Assembly (NCBI RefSeq): GCF_043557345.1 | Contig: NZ_JBIFFV010000001.1 | Span: 1 to 64,000 of the forward strand | Source of the DNA: Sulfitobacter sp043557345 | Lineage (GTDB): Bacteria > Pseudomonadota > Alphaproteobacteria > Rhodobacterales > Rhodobacteraceae | Length of the DNA stretch: 64,000 nt | Direction of reading: 5' to 3' | Part shown: positions 42,600 through 51,208 of the stretch, one piece after another | Position numbering within the stretch: the stretch's first letter is position 1 | Layout: each line of letters begins with the position of its first letter | Translations under genes and position numbers: made by a program | The notes under the pieces: generated by a model | The model's database searches: none | What the model saw: only the letters and a program-made list of their open reading frames with translations | Told to the model about the DNA's origin: nothing

Positions 42600-43961
42600 A
42601 TGACCAGCCAGTCAAAGCCATCGACGATGACAACCGCGGCCACCACATCGGGCACGCATCCGGGCTATATGCCGGGTTTCGGCAATGATTTCGAAACCGA
42701 AGCCCTGCCCGGTGCCCTGCCGCAGGGCATGAACTCCCCGCAGAAATGCAACTACGGGCTCTATGGCGAGCAGCTTTCCGGCACGGCCTTTACCGCGCCC
42801 TCTCATCAGAACGAGCGGACGTGGTGTTACCGCATCCGGCCTTCGGTCAAACATTCCTCGCGCTTCACGCGGATCGACCTGCTCTATTGGAAGTCCGCGC
42901 CGCATGTGCCCGAGGATGTCACCAGCCTTGGCCAATACCGCTGGGATCCGGTGCCGCATAGCGACACGCCGCTCACGTGGCTCACCGGCATGCGCACGAT
43001 GACCACGGCGGGGGATGTGAACACCCAAGTTGGCATGGCGAGCCATATCTATCTGGTGACCGAGAGCATGGTGGACAGCTATTTCTACTCTGCCGACAGC
43101 GAACTGCTGATCGTCCCGCAGGAGGGCAGCTTGCGCTTTTGCACCGAGTTGGGCGTCATGGACATCGCCCCGCAGGAGATCGCCATCATTCCGCGCGGGC
43201 TGGTCTACCGGGTCGAGGTGCTCGACGGCCCCGCGCGCGGCTTTGTCTGCGAGAACTACGGCCAGAAGTTCCACCTGCCCGCGCGTGGCCCGATCGGCGC
43301 AAACTGCATGGCGAACCGGCGCGATTTCAAGACCCCGGTGGCGGCTTTCGAGGACCGCGAGGTGCCCTCGACCGTCACCATCAAGTGGTGCGGCCAGTTC
43401 CACGAGACCCGGATCGGGCATTCGCCGCTCGACGTGGTGGCATGGCACGGCAACTACGCGCCGGTGAAATACGACCTCAACACCTATTGCCCCGTGGGCG
43501 CGGTGCTCTTTGACCACCCGGACCCGTCGATCTTTACCGTGCTGACCGCGCCCTCGGGCGTGGAGGGCACCGCCAATATCGACTTCGTGCTGTTCCGCGA
43601 CCGCTGGATGGTGGCCGAGGATACCTTCCGCCCACCATGGTATCACAAGAACATCATGTCCGAGCTGATGGGCAATATCCACGGCCAGTATGACGCCAAG
43701 CCCAAGGGCTTCGTCCCCGGGGGCATGAGCCTGCACAACATGATGCTGCCGCATGGGCCGGACCGGAACGCTTTCGAGGGCGCGTCGAATGCCGAGTTGG
43801 CGCCCCATAAGCTCGACAACACGATGTCCTTCATGTTCGAGACACGCTTCCCGCAGCATCTCACCGAATTTGCCGCCCGCGAGGCACCGTTGCAGGACGA
43901 TTACATCGATTGCTGGGAAAGCCTTGAGAAAAAGTTCGACGGCACCCCGGGCAAGAAGTGA
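42600..43961 (+). CDS. hmgA: Homogentisate 1,2-dioxygenase
   Basis: The 453-residue enzyme opens the ring of homogentisate to maleylacetoacetate with Fe(II) and O2. Characteristic stretches are GYMPGFGNDFETEALPGALP near residues 21-40 and the iron-ligand region PPWYHKNIMSELMG near 340-353, with a downstream His in SLHNMMLPHGPD. The ATG at 42600 follows CAAGGGGG. It starts the hmgA-fahA-MBL-small TM-FAD hydroxylase-DUF2783 cluster, divergent from MarR. Confidence 0.97.
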   Translation: MTSQSKPSTMTTAATTSGTHPGYMPGFGNDFETEALPGALPQGMNSPQKCNYGLYGEQLSGTAFTAPSHQNERTWCYRIRPSVKHSSRFTRIDLLYWKSAPHVPEDVTSLGQYRWDPVPHSDTPLTWLTGMRTMTTAGDVNTQVGMASHIYLVTESMVDSYFYSADSELLIVPQEGSLRFCTELGVMDIAPQEIAIIPRGLVYRVEVLDGPARGFVCENYGQKFHLPARGPIGANCMANRRDFKTPVAAFEDREVPSTVTIKWCGQFHETRIGHSPLDVVAWHGNYAPVKYDLNTYCPVGAVLFDHPDPSIFTVLTAPSGVEGTANIDFVLFRDRWMVAEDTFRPPWYHKNIMSELMGNIHGQYDAKPKGFVPGGMSLHNMMLPHGPDRNAFEGASNAELAPHKLDNTMSFMFETRFPQHLTEFAAREAPLQDDYIDCWESLEKKFDGTPGKK

Positions 43962-43981
43962 CCGCCCTCGAAAGGACCGCA

Positions 43982-45235
43982 ATGACCCTGATGACCTCTT
44001 GGGTGGAAAGCGCCAATTCGGCCACCACCGATTTCCCGCTGAACAACCTGCCCTACGGCGTCTTTTCGACCAATCAGCTTGAGGCGCGCTGCGGCGTGGC
44101 CATCGGGGATATGATCCTCAACATGGCGGCGCTGGAGGAAGAGGGGCTCATCGCCCTCGCCGAAGAGCCGGTGTTCGATGTGCCCTATTGGAACGATGTG
44201 ATGGACCTTGGCCCCACGGCTTGGGCCTCTTTGCGGTCCCGGCTGTTCGAATTGCTCAGCGCCGATGCGCCGGATCAAGCCGCCGTTGCCCCTCATCTGG
44301 TGCCGATGGAGGCCGCGCAGTTGCACATGCCGATGATGGTTTCCGAATATACGGATTTCTACGCGGGCAAGCATCACGCCACGAATGTCGGCACCATGTT
44401 TCGCGGGGCCGAGAACGCGCTGCCCCCGAATTGGCTGCACATCCCCATCGGCTATAATGGCCGCGCCTCCACCGTCGTCGTCTCGGGGACCGAGATCACG
44501 CGGCCCAATGGCCAGTTGAAAGCCCCCGAAGCCGAAGCGCCGCATTTCGGCCCCTGTCAAAAACTCGATATCGAGTTGGAGATGGGCGCGATCGTCGGCA
44601 CCTCGACCGAGATGGGCCAGCCGATCCGCATCATTGAGGCGGATGAGATGATCTTTGGCTATGTCTTGCTGAACGACTGGTCGGCGCGGGACATTCAGGC
44701 GTGGGAATACCAACCGCTCGGCCCCTTTCAGGCGAAAGCCTTCGCCACCTCGATCTCCCCGTGGATCGTGACCCGTGACGCGTTGGAGCCCTTTCGCACC
44801 CCGACGCGCGCGCGGGAAAAAGACCTGCTGCCCTACCTGCGCGAGAGCAAACCCGGCCTTTATGACATCGAGCTTTCCGTGATGCTCCAGCCCGAGGGCG
44901 GCGAGGCCGAGGAAATCGCCCGCACCAACTACCGCGAGATGTATTACTCCGCCGCGCAGCAGTTGACGCATCATGCCTCTTCGGGCTGCGCGATGAACGC
45001 GGGCGATCTTTTGGGTTCCGGCACGATCTCCGGCCCCGAAAAATCGCAACGCGGGTCCCTCTTGGAACTGTCATGGGGCGGCAAGGAGCCGATCACCCTC
45101 GCAGACGGCAGCACCCGCAGCTTTGTCGAAGACGGCGACACGCTGACCCTCACCGGCCACGCACAGGGCGATGGCTATCGCGTGGGCTTTGGCAATTGCA
45201 CCGGCAAGGTCCGCCCGGCACTCGACTTTTCCTGA
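43982..45235 (+). CDS. fahA: Fumarylacetoacetase
   Basis: The 417-residue enzyme hydrolyses fumarylacetoacetate to fumarate and acetoacetate. The N-terminal domain starts SWVESANSATTDFPLNNLPYG. The catalytic domain has HATNVGTMFRG and LLNDWSARDIQAWEYQPLGPF near residues 226-246, with metal-binding acidic residues in ELEMGAIVG. GAAAGGA precedes the ATG at 43982. A maleylacetoacetate isomerase gene, often next to it, is absent. Confidence 0.96.
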   Translation: MTLMTSWVESANSATTDFPLNNLPYGVFSTNQLEARCGVAIGDMILNMAALEEEGLIALAEEPVFDVPYWNDVMDLGPTAWASLRSRLFELLSADAPDQAAVAPHLVPMEAAQLHMPMMVSEYTDFYAGKHHATNVGTMFRGAENALPPNWLHIPIGYNGRASTVVVSGTEITRPNGQLKAPEAEAPHFGPCQKLDIELEMGAIVGTSTEMGQPIRIIEADEMIFGYVLLNDWSARDIQAWEYQPLGPFQAKAFATSISPWIVTRDALEPFRTPTRAREKDLLPYLRESKPGLYDIELSVMLQPEGGEAEEIARTNYREMYYSAAQQLTHHASSGCAMNAGDLLGSGTISGPEKSQRGSLLELSWGGKEPITLADGSTRSFVEDGDTLTLTGHAQGDGYRVGFGNCTGKVRPALDFS

Positions 45236-45281
45236 ACAGACCGCGCAACCGCGCCGGCGAAGCAAGACAGAAGGACAACAT

Positions 45282-46232
45282 ATGGCCAAGCAATTCGCAT
45301 CCCAAGGCGACATGACCGAGAAAGAAATCTCCTTTACGCAGGTGGGTGAGGGTCTCTACGCCTTCACCGCCGAGGGCGATCCGAACTCCGGCGTGATCAT
45401 TGGCGACGACAGCGTGATGATCATCGAAGCACAGGCGACACCGCGTCTGGCAAACAAGGTCATCGACTGCGTCCGCTCGGTCACCGACAAGCCGATCAGC
45501 CATCTGGTGCTGACCCATTACCACGCTGTGCGCGTGCTCGGGGCGTCTGCCTTCGGCGCCTCGCAGGTCATCATGTCCGAGAAGGCCCGCGCCATGGTCG
45601 CCGAACGCGGACAGGAGGATTGGGACAGTGAATTCGAGCGTTTTCCACGTCTTTTCGAAGGTCATGAGAGCATCCCCGGGCTGACCTGGCCCACCACCAC
45701 CTTCAATGGGCGGATGAGCGTTTATCTCGGCAAGCGCCGGGTCGATATCATGCAGTTGGGTCGCGCCCATACGGCGGGTGACGCGGTGGTCTATGTGCCC
45801 GACCAAAACGTCATGTTCACCGGCGATATCGTCGAATACCACTCCGCCTGCTACTGCGGCGACGGGCATTTCCACGACTGGCCCGAGACGCTGGAACGCA
45901 TCCGCGCCTTCGACCTCGACGCCATCGCGCCGGGCCGGGGCGACGCGCTGGTAGGGCGCGAGATGGTCAATGCCGCAATTGACAGCACCGCAGACTTCGT
46001 GCGCTCCACCTACCGCCCGGCGGCCCGCGTCGCCCTGCGCGGCGGCACCTTGAAAGAGGCATGGGACGCCGTGCGCGCCGAATGCGACCCCAAGTTCGGC
46101 GATTATGCCATCTACGAGCACTGCCTGCCCTTCAACGTCGCCCGCGCCTATGACGAGGCGCTGGACATCGACACGCCGCGCATCTGGACGGCGGCGCGCG
46201 ACAAAGAGATGTGGGAGGCGCTGTCGGACTGA
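45282..46232 (+). CDS. MBL-fold protein with degenerate metal site
   Basis: The 316-residue protein has the metallo-beta-lactamase fold: an early GVIIGDDSVMIIEAQ strand, then LTHYHAVRVLG near residues 78-88, RAHTAGDAVVY near 156-166 and FTGDIVEY near 178. The normal HxHxDH motif reads HYHAVR, so its Asp and third His are replaced by Val and Arg, and the later PGHG-type His is Arg in APGRGDAL. The two-metal site is therefore incomplete. It lies between fahA and a FAD hydroxylase gene and is coupled to the next gene by a one-base overlap, so it probably acts in aromatic catabolism. Confidence 0.85.
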   Translation: MAKQFASQGDMTEKEISFTQVGEGLYAFTAEGDPNSGVIIGDDSVMIIEAQATPRLANKVIDCVRSVTDKPISHLVLTHYHAVRVLGASAFGASQVIMSEKARAMVAERGQEDWDSEFERFPRLFEGHESIPGLTWPTTTFNGRMSVYLGKRRVDIMQLGRAHTAGDAVVYVPDQNVMFTGDIVEYHSACYCGDGHFHDWPETLERIRAFDLDAIAPGRGDALVGREMVNAAIDSTADFVRSTYRPAARVALRGGTLKEAWDAVRAECDPKFGDYAIYEHCLPFNVARAYDEALDIDTPRIWTAARDKEMWEALSD

Positions 46233-46486
46233 TGTCCCTGCCCGCGCTTCTTCCTGCCCTGATCGTGCTGGCGCTGGCGCTTTGGTTCTATCTGGTCTTC
46301 GCGCTGGTGATGGAGCATCGCCGCCACGCGGCACGCCGCAGCGGGCAGCCCTACGCGGGCCTGCGCGACACGGCGCAGGTTTGGTCAAAGATGCTGCGCG
46401 CGCCCAAATACCGCGGTGCGCGCCGCCGGGTGGCGCTGGTGACGCTGGCCTTGCTGGCCCTGCTGCTCTTGCGCGCCTTTCTCTGA
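46232..46486 (+). CDS. Small membrane protein in the homogentisate cluster
   Basis: The 84-residue product has two hydrophobic helices (about residues 4-23 and 64-82) separated by a basic loop with EHRRHAARRSGQPYAG and a short AQVWSKMLRAPKYRG. No family is recognised. The start overlaps the MBL-fold gene's stop by one base (TGATG), so it is translationally coupled. It ends ten bases before the FAD hydroxylase gene. Confidence 0.75.
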   Translation: MSLPALLPALIVLALALWFYLVFALVMEHRRHAARRSGQPYAGLRDTAQVWSKMLRAPKYRGARRRVALVTLALLALLLLRAFL

Positions 46487-46496
46487 GGATACCGCC

Positions 46497-48104
46497 ATGG
46501 CCTATGCCTACACCCCCTTCCCCTACAGCCCCCCGCCCGGCCTGACCGCGCCCGAGCCGCGGCACCCGGTTGTGATCGTAGGCGCTGGCCCTATCGGGCT
46601 GTCGATGGCAGTGGACTTGGCCCTGCGCGGGATCAAATCGGTCGTGCTGGATGACAACAATGTCGTCTCCCTCGGCTCGCGCGCGATCTGCTGGGCGAAA
46701 CGGACGCTGGAGATTTTTGACAGGCTCGGCATCGGGGAGCGGATGTTGGAAAAGGGCGTGACATGGAAAGTGGGCCGCCAGTTTCACGGGGAACAGGAAG
46801 TCTATAACTTCGACCTGCTGCCCGAGCCCGGGCATAAATATCCGGCTTTCGTAAACCTTCAGCAATATTACGTCGAAGAGTATCTCATCGAACGCGCGCA
46901 AGAATTCCCCGACCTGATCGACCTGCGCTTTCTCAACAAGGTCACCGATCACAAGGGCCACGCGGATCATGTCGAGCTGACGGTCGAGACGCCGGATGGC
47001 CCCTACCAGCTGGAAACCGACTGGTACATCGCCTGCGACGGGGCAGGCTCGGCCACGCGCAGACGGATGAACCTGCCCTTCGAGGGGCAGACCTTTGACG
47101 AACATTTCCTCATTGCCGATGTGGAGATGGAGACCTCTCCCTTCGGCGACCATGACACGCCCGAGCGGTGGTTCTGGTTCGCCCCGCCCTTTCACAACGG
47201 ACAATCCGCGCTGCTGCACAAACAGCCCGACAACATCTACCGCATCGACCTGCAACTGGGGCCAGAGACCGACCCAAAAGCCGAAGCGACCGAAGAGAAG
47301 GTCGTCCCCCGCCTGAAACAGATGCTGGGCGATGCGCCGTTCCGGCTGGATTGGATGAGCGTCTATAAGTTCCGCTGCGCGCGGCTGGAGAGGTTCGTGC
47401 ATGATCGCGTTGTCTTTGTCGGTGACAGCGCCCATGTGGTCAGCCCCTTTGGCGCACGGGGCGGCAATGGTGGGGTGCAGGATGTCGACAACCTCGGCTG
47501 GAAACTGGCCGCTGTTGTGCAGGGCGATGCGCCGCCAAGCCTGATTGAGAGCTATGACATCGAACGCGGCCATGGCGCGGATGAGAACATGCGCAACTCC
47601 GCCCGCGCGACCAATTTTATGACCCCCAAATCCCCTATCGAGACCCTGTTTCGCAACGAGGTGCTGACCCTCGCAGCAAAGCATCCTTTCGCGCGCAAAC
47701 TGATTAACTCAGGCCGGTTGTCGCAGCCCTGCACGCTGGCCCAAAGCCCGCTGCAAACTGCAGGCGACGCCCCCCTGCACCCCGGCAGCGCCCTGATTGA
47801 CGCGCCGTTGGTCGGGCCTGCGGGGGATTGCTGGCTGTTGGATGCGGTTCAGGGCCGGTTCACCCTGCTCGCCGTGGGCGAGATCACCGCCCCCGACCTT
47901 CCCGGCCTTGCCCGGATTGGCATAGATCAATCCCATGACGCCTACCCCTGTTTTCAGGGCAAGGACGGCCACGCGCAAAGGCGCTATGGCAGCGGATTCC
48001 TCTATCTGCTGCGCCCCGATGGCCATGTTTGCGCCGTCTTCGACCGGCCCGACAGCGCCGCGATTGCCCGCGCCTTTGACCGTGCGAAAGGAGCCCCCGC
48101 ATGA
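46497..48104 (+). CDS. FAD-dependent aromatic hydroxylase family
   Basis: The 535-residue flavoprotein belongs to the PheA/TfdB/MhpA-type monooxygenases. The dinucleotide-binding GAGPIGLSMAVDLALRG is near residues 28-44, the DG motif IACDGAGSATRRRM near 178-191, and the GD motif VVFVGDSAHVVSPFGARGGNGG near 302-323. A C-terminal thioredoxin-like region follows. These enzymes hydroxylate phenols or aryl acids with NAD(P)H. Its place next to hmgA suggests it makes or processes a homogentisate-related aromatic (inference). Confidence 0.9.
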   Translation: MAYAYTPFPYSPPPGLTAPEPRHPVVIVGAGPIGLSMAVDLALRGIKSVVLDDNNVVSLGSRAICWAKRTLEIFDRLGIGERMLEKGVTWKVGRQFHGEQEVYNFDLLPEPGHKYPAFVNLQQYYVEEYLIERAQEFPDLIDLRFLNKVTDHKGHADHVELTVETPDGPYQLETDWYIACDGAGSATRRRMNLPFEGQTFDEHFLIADVEMETSPFGDHDTPERWFWFAPPFHNGQSALLHKQPDNIYRIDLQLGPETDPKAEATEEKVVPRLKQMLGDAPFRLDWMSVYKFRCARLERFVHDRVVFVGDSAHVVSPFGARGGNGGVQDVDNLGWKLAAVVQGDAPPSLIESYDIERGHGADENMRNSARATNFMTPKSPIETLFRNEVLTLAAKHPFARKLINSGRLSQPCTLAQSPLQTAGDAPLHPGSALIDAPLVGPAGDCWLLDAVQGRFTLLAVGEITAPDLPGLARIGIDQSHDAYPCFQGKDGHAQRRYGSGFLYLLRPDGHVCAVFDRPDSAAIARAFDRAKGAPA

Positions 48105-48289
48105 TCCTCGAAGACAACCTCGGCGCCGAGGGCGACAGCGTCTATGCCACCCTCATGGCCGCCCACGAAGGGCTGAGCGCGGCGGAAAGCCACGCTCTCA
48201 ACGCCCGGTTGGTTCTGATGCTGGCCAATGAACTCGGCGATCCCGCCCGGCTTGCGGCGCTTTTCAAAGCCGCGCGCGAACTGGCCTAA
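48101..48289 (+). CDS. DUF2783-family small protein
   Basis: The 62-residue protein starts MILEDNLGAEGDSVYATLMAAHEGLSA and ends in an Ala-rich helix. It matches my recollection of DUF2783, a family of small proteins often next to FAD-dependent hydroxylases. Start and stop overlap the hydroxylase gene by four bases (ATGA), so it is translated with it. It may be a regulatory or accessory subunit, an inference. Confidence 0.8.
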   Translation: MILEDNLGAEGDSVYATLMAAHEGLSAAESHALNARLVLMLANELGDPARLAALFKAARELA

Positions 48290-48524
48290 CCCGCCAGCCT
48301 CAAAGCACTTTTCCCCCATACCCGCGCTTGCCGGGCCGCTTTCCTGCGCTAGCTTGCTGCTCAACTTCCCGCGACAGGCTTGACGCAACGCGCCTGATCG
48401 GCAGACTAAACACCCCGCGCCCACCTCAAGAGGCGACAAAAGCAGGTCAACTGCATCACCTGCCCCACCGTGAAAGGTGGGGATCCGCGATGGCCCGGCC
48501 AACGCACCAACGGAGAGGAAAATC

Positions 48525-50204
48525 ATGGAATTTTTGACACGCACCGGAAAACCGCTGCCGCAATCCGTGCTGAGATCGGCCGAGAACGCCAAGAAAGACC
48601 CCGTCAGCAGACGCGAGTTTCTGGCGATTGCGAGCGCCTTCGGGGCCACGTCCGCCACCGCTTATGGGATGCTTGGCATGGCCGCGCCCGCCCGTGCGGC
48701 GGCCCATGCCAACCTTAAGGAAGGCGGCACCGTGCGGATGCAGATGGAGGTGCGTGCCCTGAAAGACCCGCGCACCTATGACTGGTCGCAAATCGCCAAC
48801 TTCAGCCGCGGCTGGCTGGAATACCTCGCCATCTGGGAGAATGACGGCACCTTCACCCCCGGCCTGCTGGAAAGCTGGGAGATCAACGACGACGCCACCG
48901 AATACACGCTGAACGTCCGCAAGGGCGTGACATGGAACGACGGCACCGCCTTCACCGCGCAGGACGTGGCGCGCAACATCGAGGGCTGGTGCGACAAGTC
49001 GCTCGAAGGCAACTCCATGGCGGGCCGTTTCGCCACGCTGGTGGATGAGGAAAGCGGCAAGGCCATCGAAGGCGCGATCGAGGTGGTGGACGACCACACC
49101 GTGAAGCTCACGCTGCCCAAATCCGACATCACGCTGATCCCCGGCATGGCCGACTATCCCGCCGCGATCACGCCCGAGGGGTTCGACCCCGACACGATGC
49201 TGGAAAACCCCAAGGGCACCGGCCCCTACCTACCGGAATCGCTCGAAGTGGGTGTGAAAAGCGTGCTGGTCAAGAACCCCGATCACATATGGTGGGGCAC
49301 GGAGGTCTTTGGTGGGCCGTACATTGATCGCTTGGAATATATCGACTACGGCACCGACCCTTCCGCATGGATCGCCGCGGCCGAGGCCGAAGAGGTCGAT
49401 GCTTTCTACTCCATGGAGGGCGAATATATCGACGTGATGAGCACGCTTGACGGCTGGGTCGAGAATGAGATCGCCACGGCGGCGACCATCGTGATCCGCC
49501 CCAACCAATTGGCCGAAATCGACGGCATGAAACCCTACGAGGACAAGCGCGTGCGCAATGCGCTGCAACTGGCCGTCGACAATGCCGTGCTGCTGGAACT
49601 GGGCTACGCCGGGCGCGGGATCGTGGCCGAGAACCACCACGTCGGCCCGATGCATCCCGAATATGCCGAGATCGAACCGCCCAAGACCGACCCCGAAGCC
49701 GCCCGCGCGCTGATGGAAGAAGCCGGTATGGCGGATTACGAACACGAGCTTTTCTCGATCGACGATGCCTGGCGCAAGGACACGACCGATGCAGTGGCCG
49801 CGCAGCTGCGCGATGCGGGCATCAAGGTCAAACGCACCATCCTGCCCGGCTCGACCTTTTGGAACGACTGGGTGAAATACCCCTTCTCCTCGACCAACTG
49901 GAACGCGCGGCCTCTGGGCGTGCAGATCTGGGCGCTGGCCTACCGCTCGGGCGAGGCGTGGAACGAGTTTGGCTATGCCAACCCCGAGTTCGACGCCCTG
50001 CTGTCAGAGGCGTTGGCCACGGCGGATGTCGAAGCCCGTCGCGAGATCATGGCGAAGGGTGAGAAGATGCTGCAGGACGATGGTGTTACGATCCAGCCCT
50101 ACTGGCGCTCGCTCTACAACCACACCCGCGAGGGGCTGGTGGGTGCCGCGCATCACATCGGTTTCGAATACCACCCGGCGCGGATGGCTTGGGCGGAAGA
50201 GTGA
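48525..50204 (+). CDS. ABC transporter substrate-binding protein (peptide/nickel family)
   Basis: The 559-residue protein starts with a twin-arginine signal (SRREFLAIASAFGATSATAYG near residues 28-48), cut after AAPARAAAHA, so it is probably exported folded. The mature protein is a SBP_bac_5 periplasmic binding protein with WLEYLAIWENDGTFTPGLLESWEI, VTWNDGTAFTAQDV and RVRNALQLAVDN. CGGAGAGGA precedes the ATG. No permease or ATPase genes adjoin it. The next genes on the other strand are an amidase and an oxidoreductase. The ligand is unknown. Confidence 0.9.
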   Translation: MEFLTRTGKPLPQSVLRSAENAKKDPVSRREFLAIASAFGATSATAYGMLGMAAPARAAAHANLKEGGTVRMQMEVRALKDPRTYDWSQIANFSRGWLEYLAIWENDGTFTPGLLESWEINDDATEYTLNVRKGVTWNDGTAFTAQDVARNIEGWCDKSLEGNSMAGRFATLVDEESGKAIEGAIEVVDDHTVKLTLPKSDITLIPGMADYPAAITPEGFDPDTMLENPKGTGPYLPESLEVGVKSVLVKNPDHIWWGTEVFGGPYIDRLEYIDYGTDPSAWIAAAEAEEVDAFYSMEGEYIDVMSTLDGWVENEIATAATIVIRPNQLAEIDGMKPYEDKRVRNALQLAVDNAVLLELGYAGRGIVAENHHVGPMHPEYAEIEPPKTDPEAARALMEEAGMADYEHELFSIDDAWRKDTTDAVAAQLRDAGIKVKRTILPGSTFWNDWVKYPFSSTNWNARPLGVQIWALAYRSGEAWNEFGYANPEFDALLSEALATADVEARREIMAKGEKMLQDDGVTIQPYWRSLYNHTREGLVGAAHHIGFEYHPARMAWAEE

Positions 50205-50226
50205 TCTGCCGCTAAGTCGAGACGCG

Positions 50227-50254
50227 AAAGGGCCGCAGCGATGCGGCCCTTTTT
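50227..50254 (+). terminator. Terminator after the substrate-binding protein
   Basis: AAAGGGCCGCA and TGCGGCCCTTTTT pair around GCGA, followed by a T run. The convergent amidase gene ends 19 bases further on. Confidence 0.83.
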
Positions 50255-50272
50255 CTCTGCGCGGCGGCGCAG

Positions 50273-51208
50273 TTACCCGCCAATCAACTCTTTCGCCATC
50301 ATCATATGCACGCCCTTCTCGCGGTTCACCGTCTGGGTGATCCGCAGATCACCCGCCAGCGAACAGAGCACATAGGCATCCTCTCGGCTGATCCCCGCGC
50401 GTTCGGAGACAAGCGCGATCATGTCCCGCAGGGCCATCTCCGCGCAGCGGTCGAGGTCGGGGGCCATGCCCATGGTGATCACATGGCTCGGCGTCTCGGC
50501 CTGCGGATAGCTAAGTGTGCGGTCCTTCAAAACGGTCAAACGGAAGCGCCCCTGTAGCGCCGTCTCAATCGCCGTGACGCAGACCTCTCCATCGCCCTGC
50601 GCGCCATGCCCGTCCCCGCAGGAAAACAGCGCCCCTTCATTGAAGACCGGCAGGTAGAGCGTGCTGCCCGCCACCAGCTCCTTGTTGTCCAGATTGCCGC
50701 CATGTTTGCGCGGCTCGATGGTAGCGATCCGGCCCCATTCAGGCGGCGGGGCCACGGCCATCACGCCAAAGAACGGGGCCAAGGGCAGTTCCAGCCCCCA
50801 AGGCAGCCGGGCGACGCCCCGCTCTGCGTCGAGCGGGATGTTGCTGTGATAGGTCTCGGGGAAATCCTGCGGCAGCGTGCCCGCCAAGGGGCGGATGAAG
50901 TTATACCCCCAGTCCTGCCGCAGCGCGACATCGAGGATTTCGACCTTCAGCACATCGCCGGGCATCGCGCCTTCGACGGCGACCGGCCCGGTCAGGATAT
51001 GGCCCGGCATCGGCGGCGGGCCTGCCTTGTGGATGTCGTAGAGTTCGGGCGGCACATGGAAGCCTTCGGGCGGCAGGCAATTGGGCGCGCCTGAGACGGT
51101 GTTGATAATCACCTCCTCGCCGCTTTGGATGGTCAGCGCAGGCGGGCGGCTGGCCTCGAAATAGCCCCAATGGCAGGTCTCGGGCGAAGACTGCAGCGTG
51201 GCGGTCAT
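50273..51208 (-). CDS. Acetamidase/formamidase family protein
   Basis: The 311-residue protein matches the FmdA/AmdA family, which hydrolyses formamide or short-chain amides. Characteristic stretches are GHILTGPVAVEGAMPGDVLKVEILD near residues 68-92, EPRKHGGNLDNKELVAGSTLYLPV near 166-189 and GALFSCGDGHGAQGDGEVC near 192-210. It overlaps the Gfo/Idh/MocA gene by four bases and is transcribed after it. A role in degrading an imported amide or peptide product is plausible with the adjacent binding protein, but that is inference. Confidence 0.93.
   Translation of the reverse strand: MTATLQSSPETCHWGYFEASRPPALTIQSGEEVIINTVSGAPNCLPPEGFHVPPELYDIHKAGPPPMPGHILTGPVAVEGAMPGDVLKVEILDVALRQDWGYNFIRPLAGTLPQDFPETYHSNIPLDAERGVARLPWGLELPLAPFFGVMAVAPPPEWGRIATIEPRKHGGNLDNKELVAGSTLYLPVFNEGALFSCGDGHGAQGDGEVCVTAIETALQGRFRLTVLKDRTLSYPQAETPSHVITMGMAPDLDRCAEMALRDMIALVSERAGISREDAYVLCSLAGDLRITQTVNREKGVHMMMAKELIGG

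Noticed and set aside
45150..47684. An 844-codon minus-strand frame across fahA end, MBL and FAD hydroxylase genes
   Set aside because: Antisense shadow crossing three genes with clear domains on the other strand.
48463..48482. CCCCACC-GTGAAA-GGTGGGG hairpin between DUF2783 and the binding-protein gene as a terminator
   Set aside because: It is a perfect dyad but lacks a T run, and lies close to the next gene's ribosome binding site, so I do not call it a terminator.
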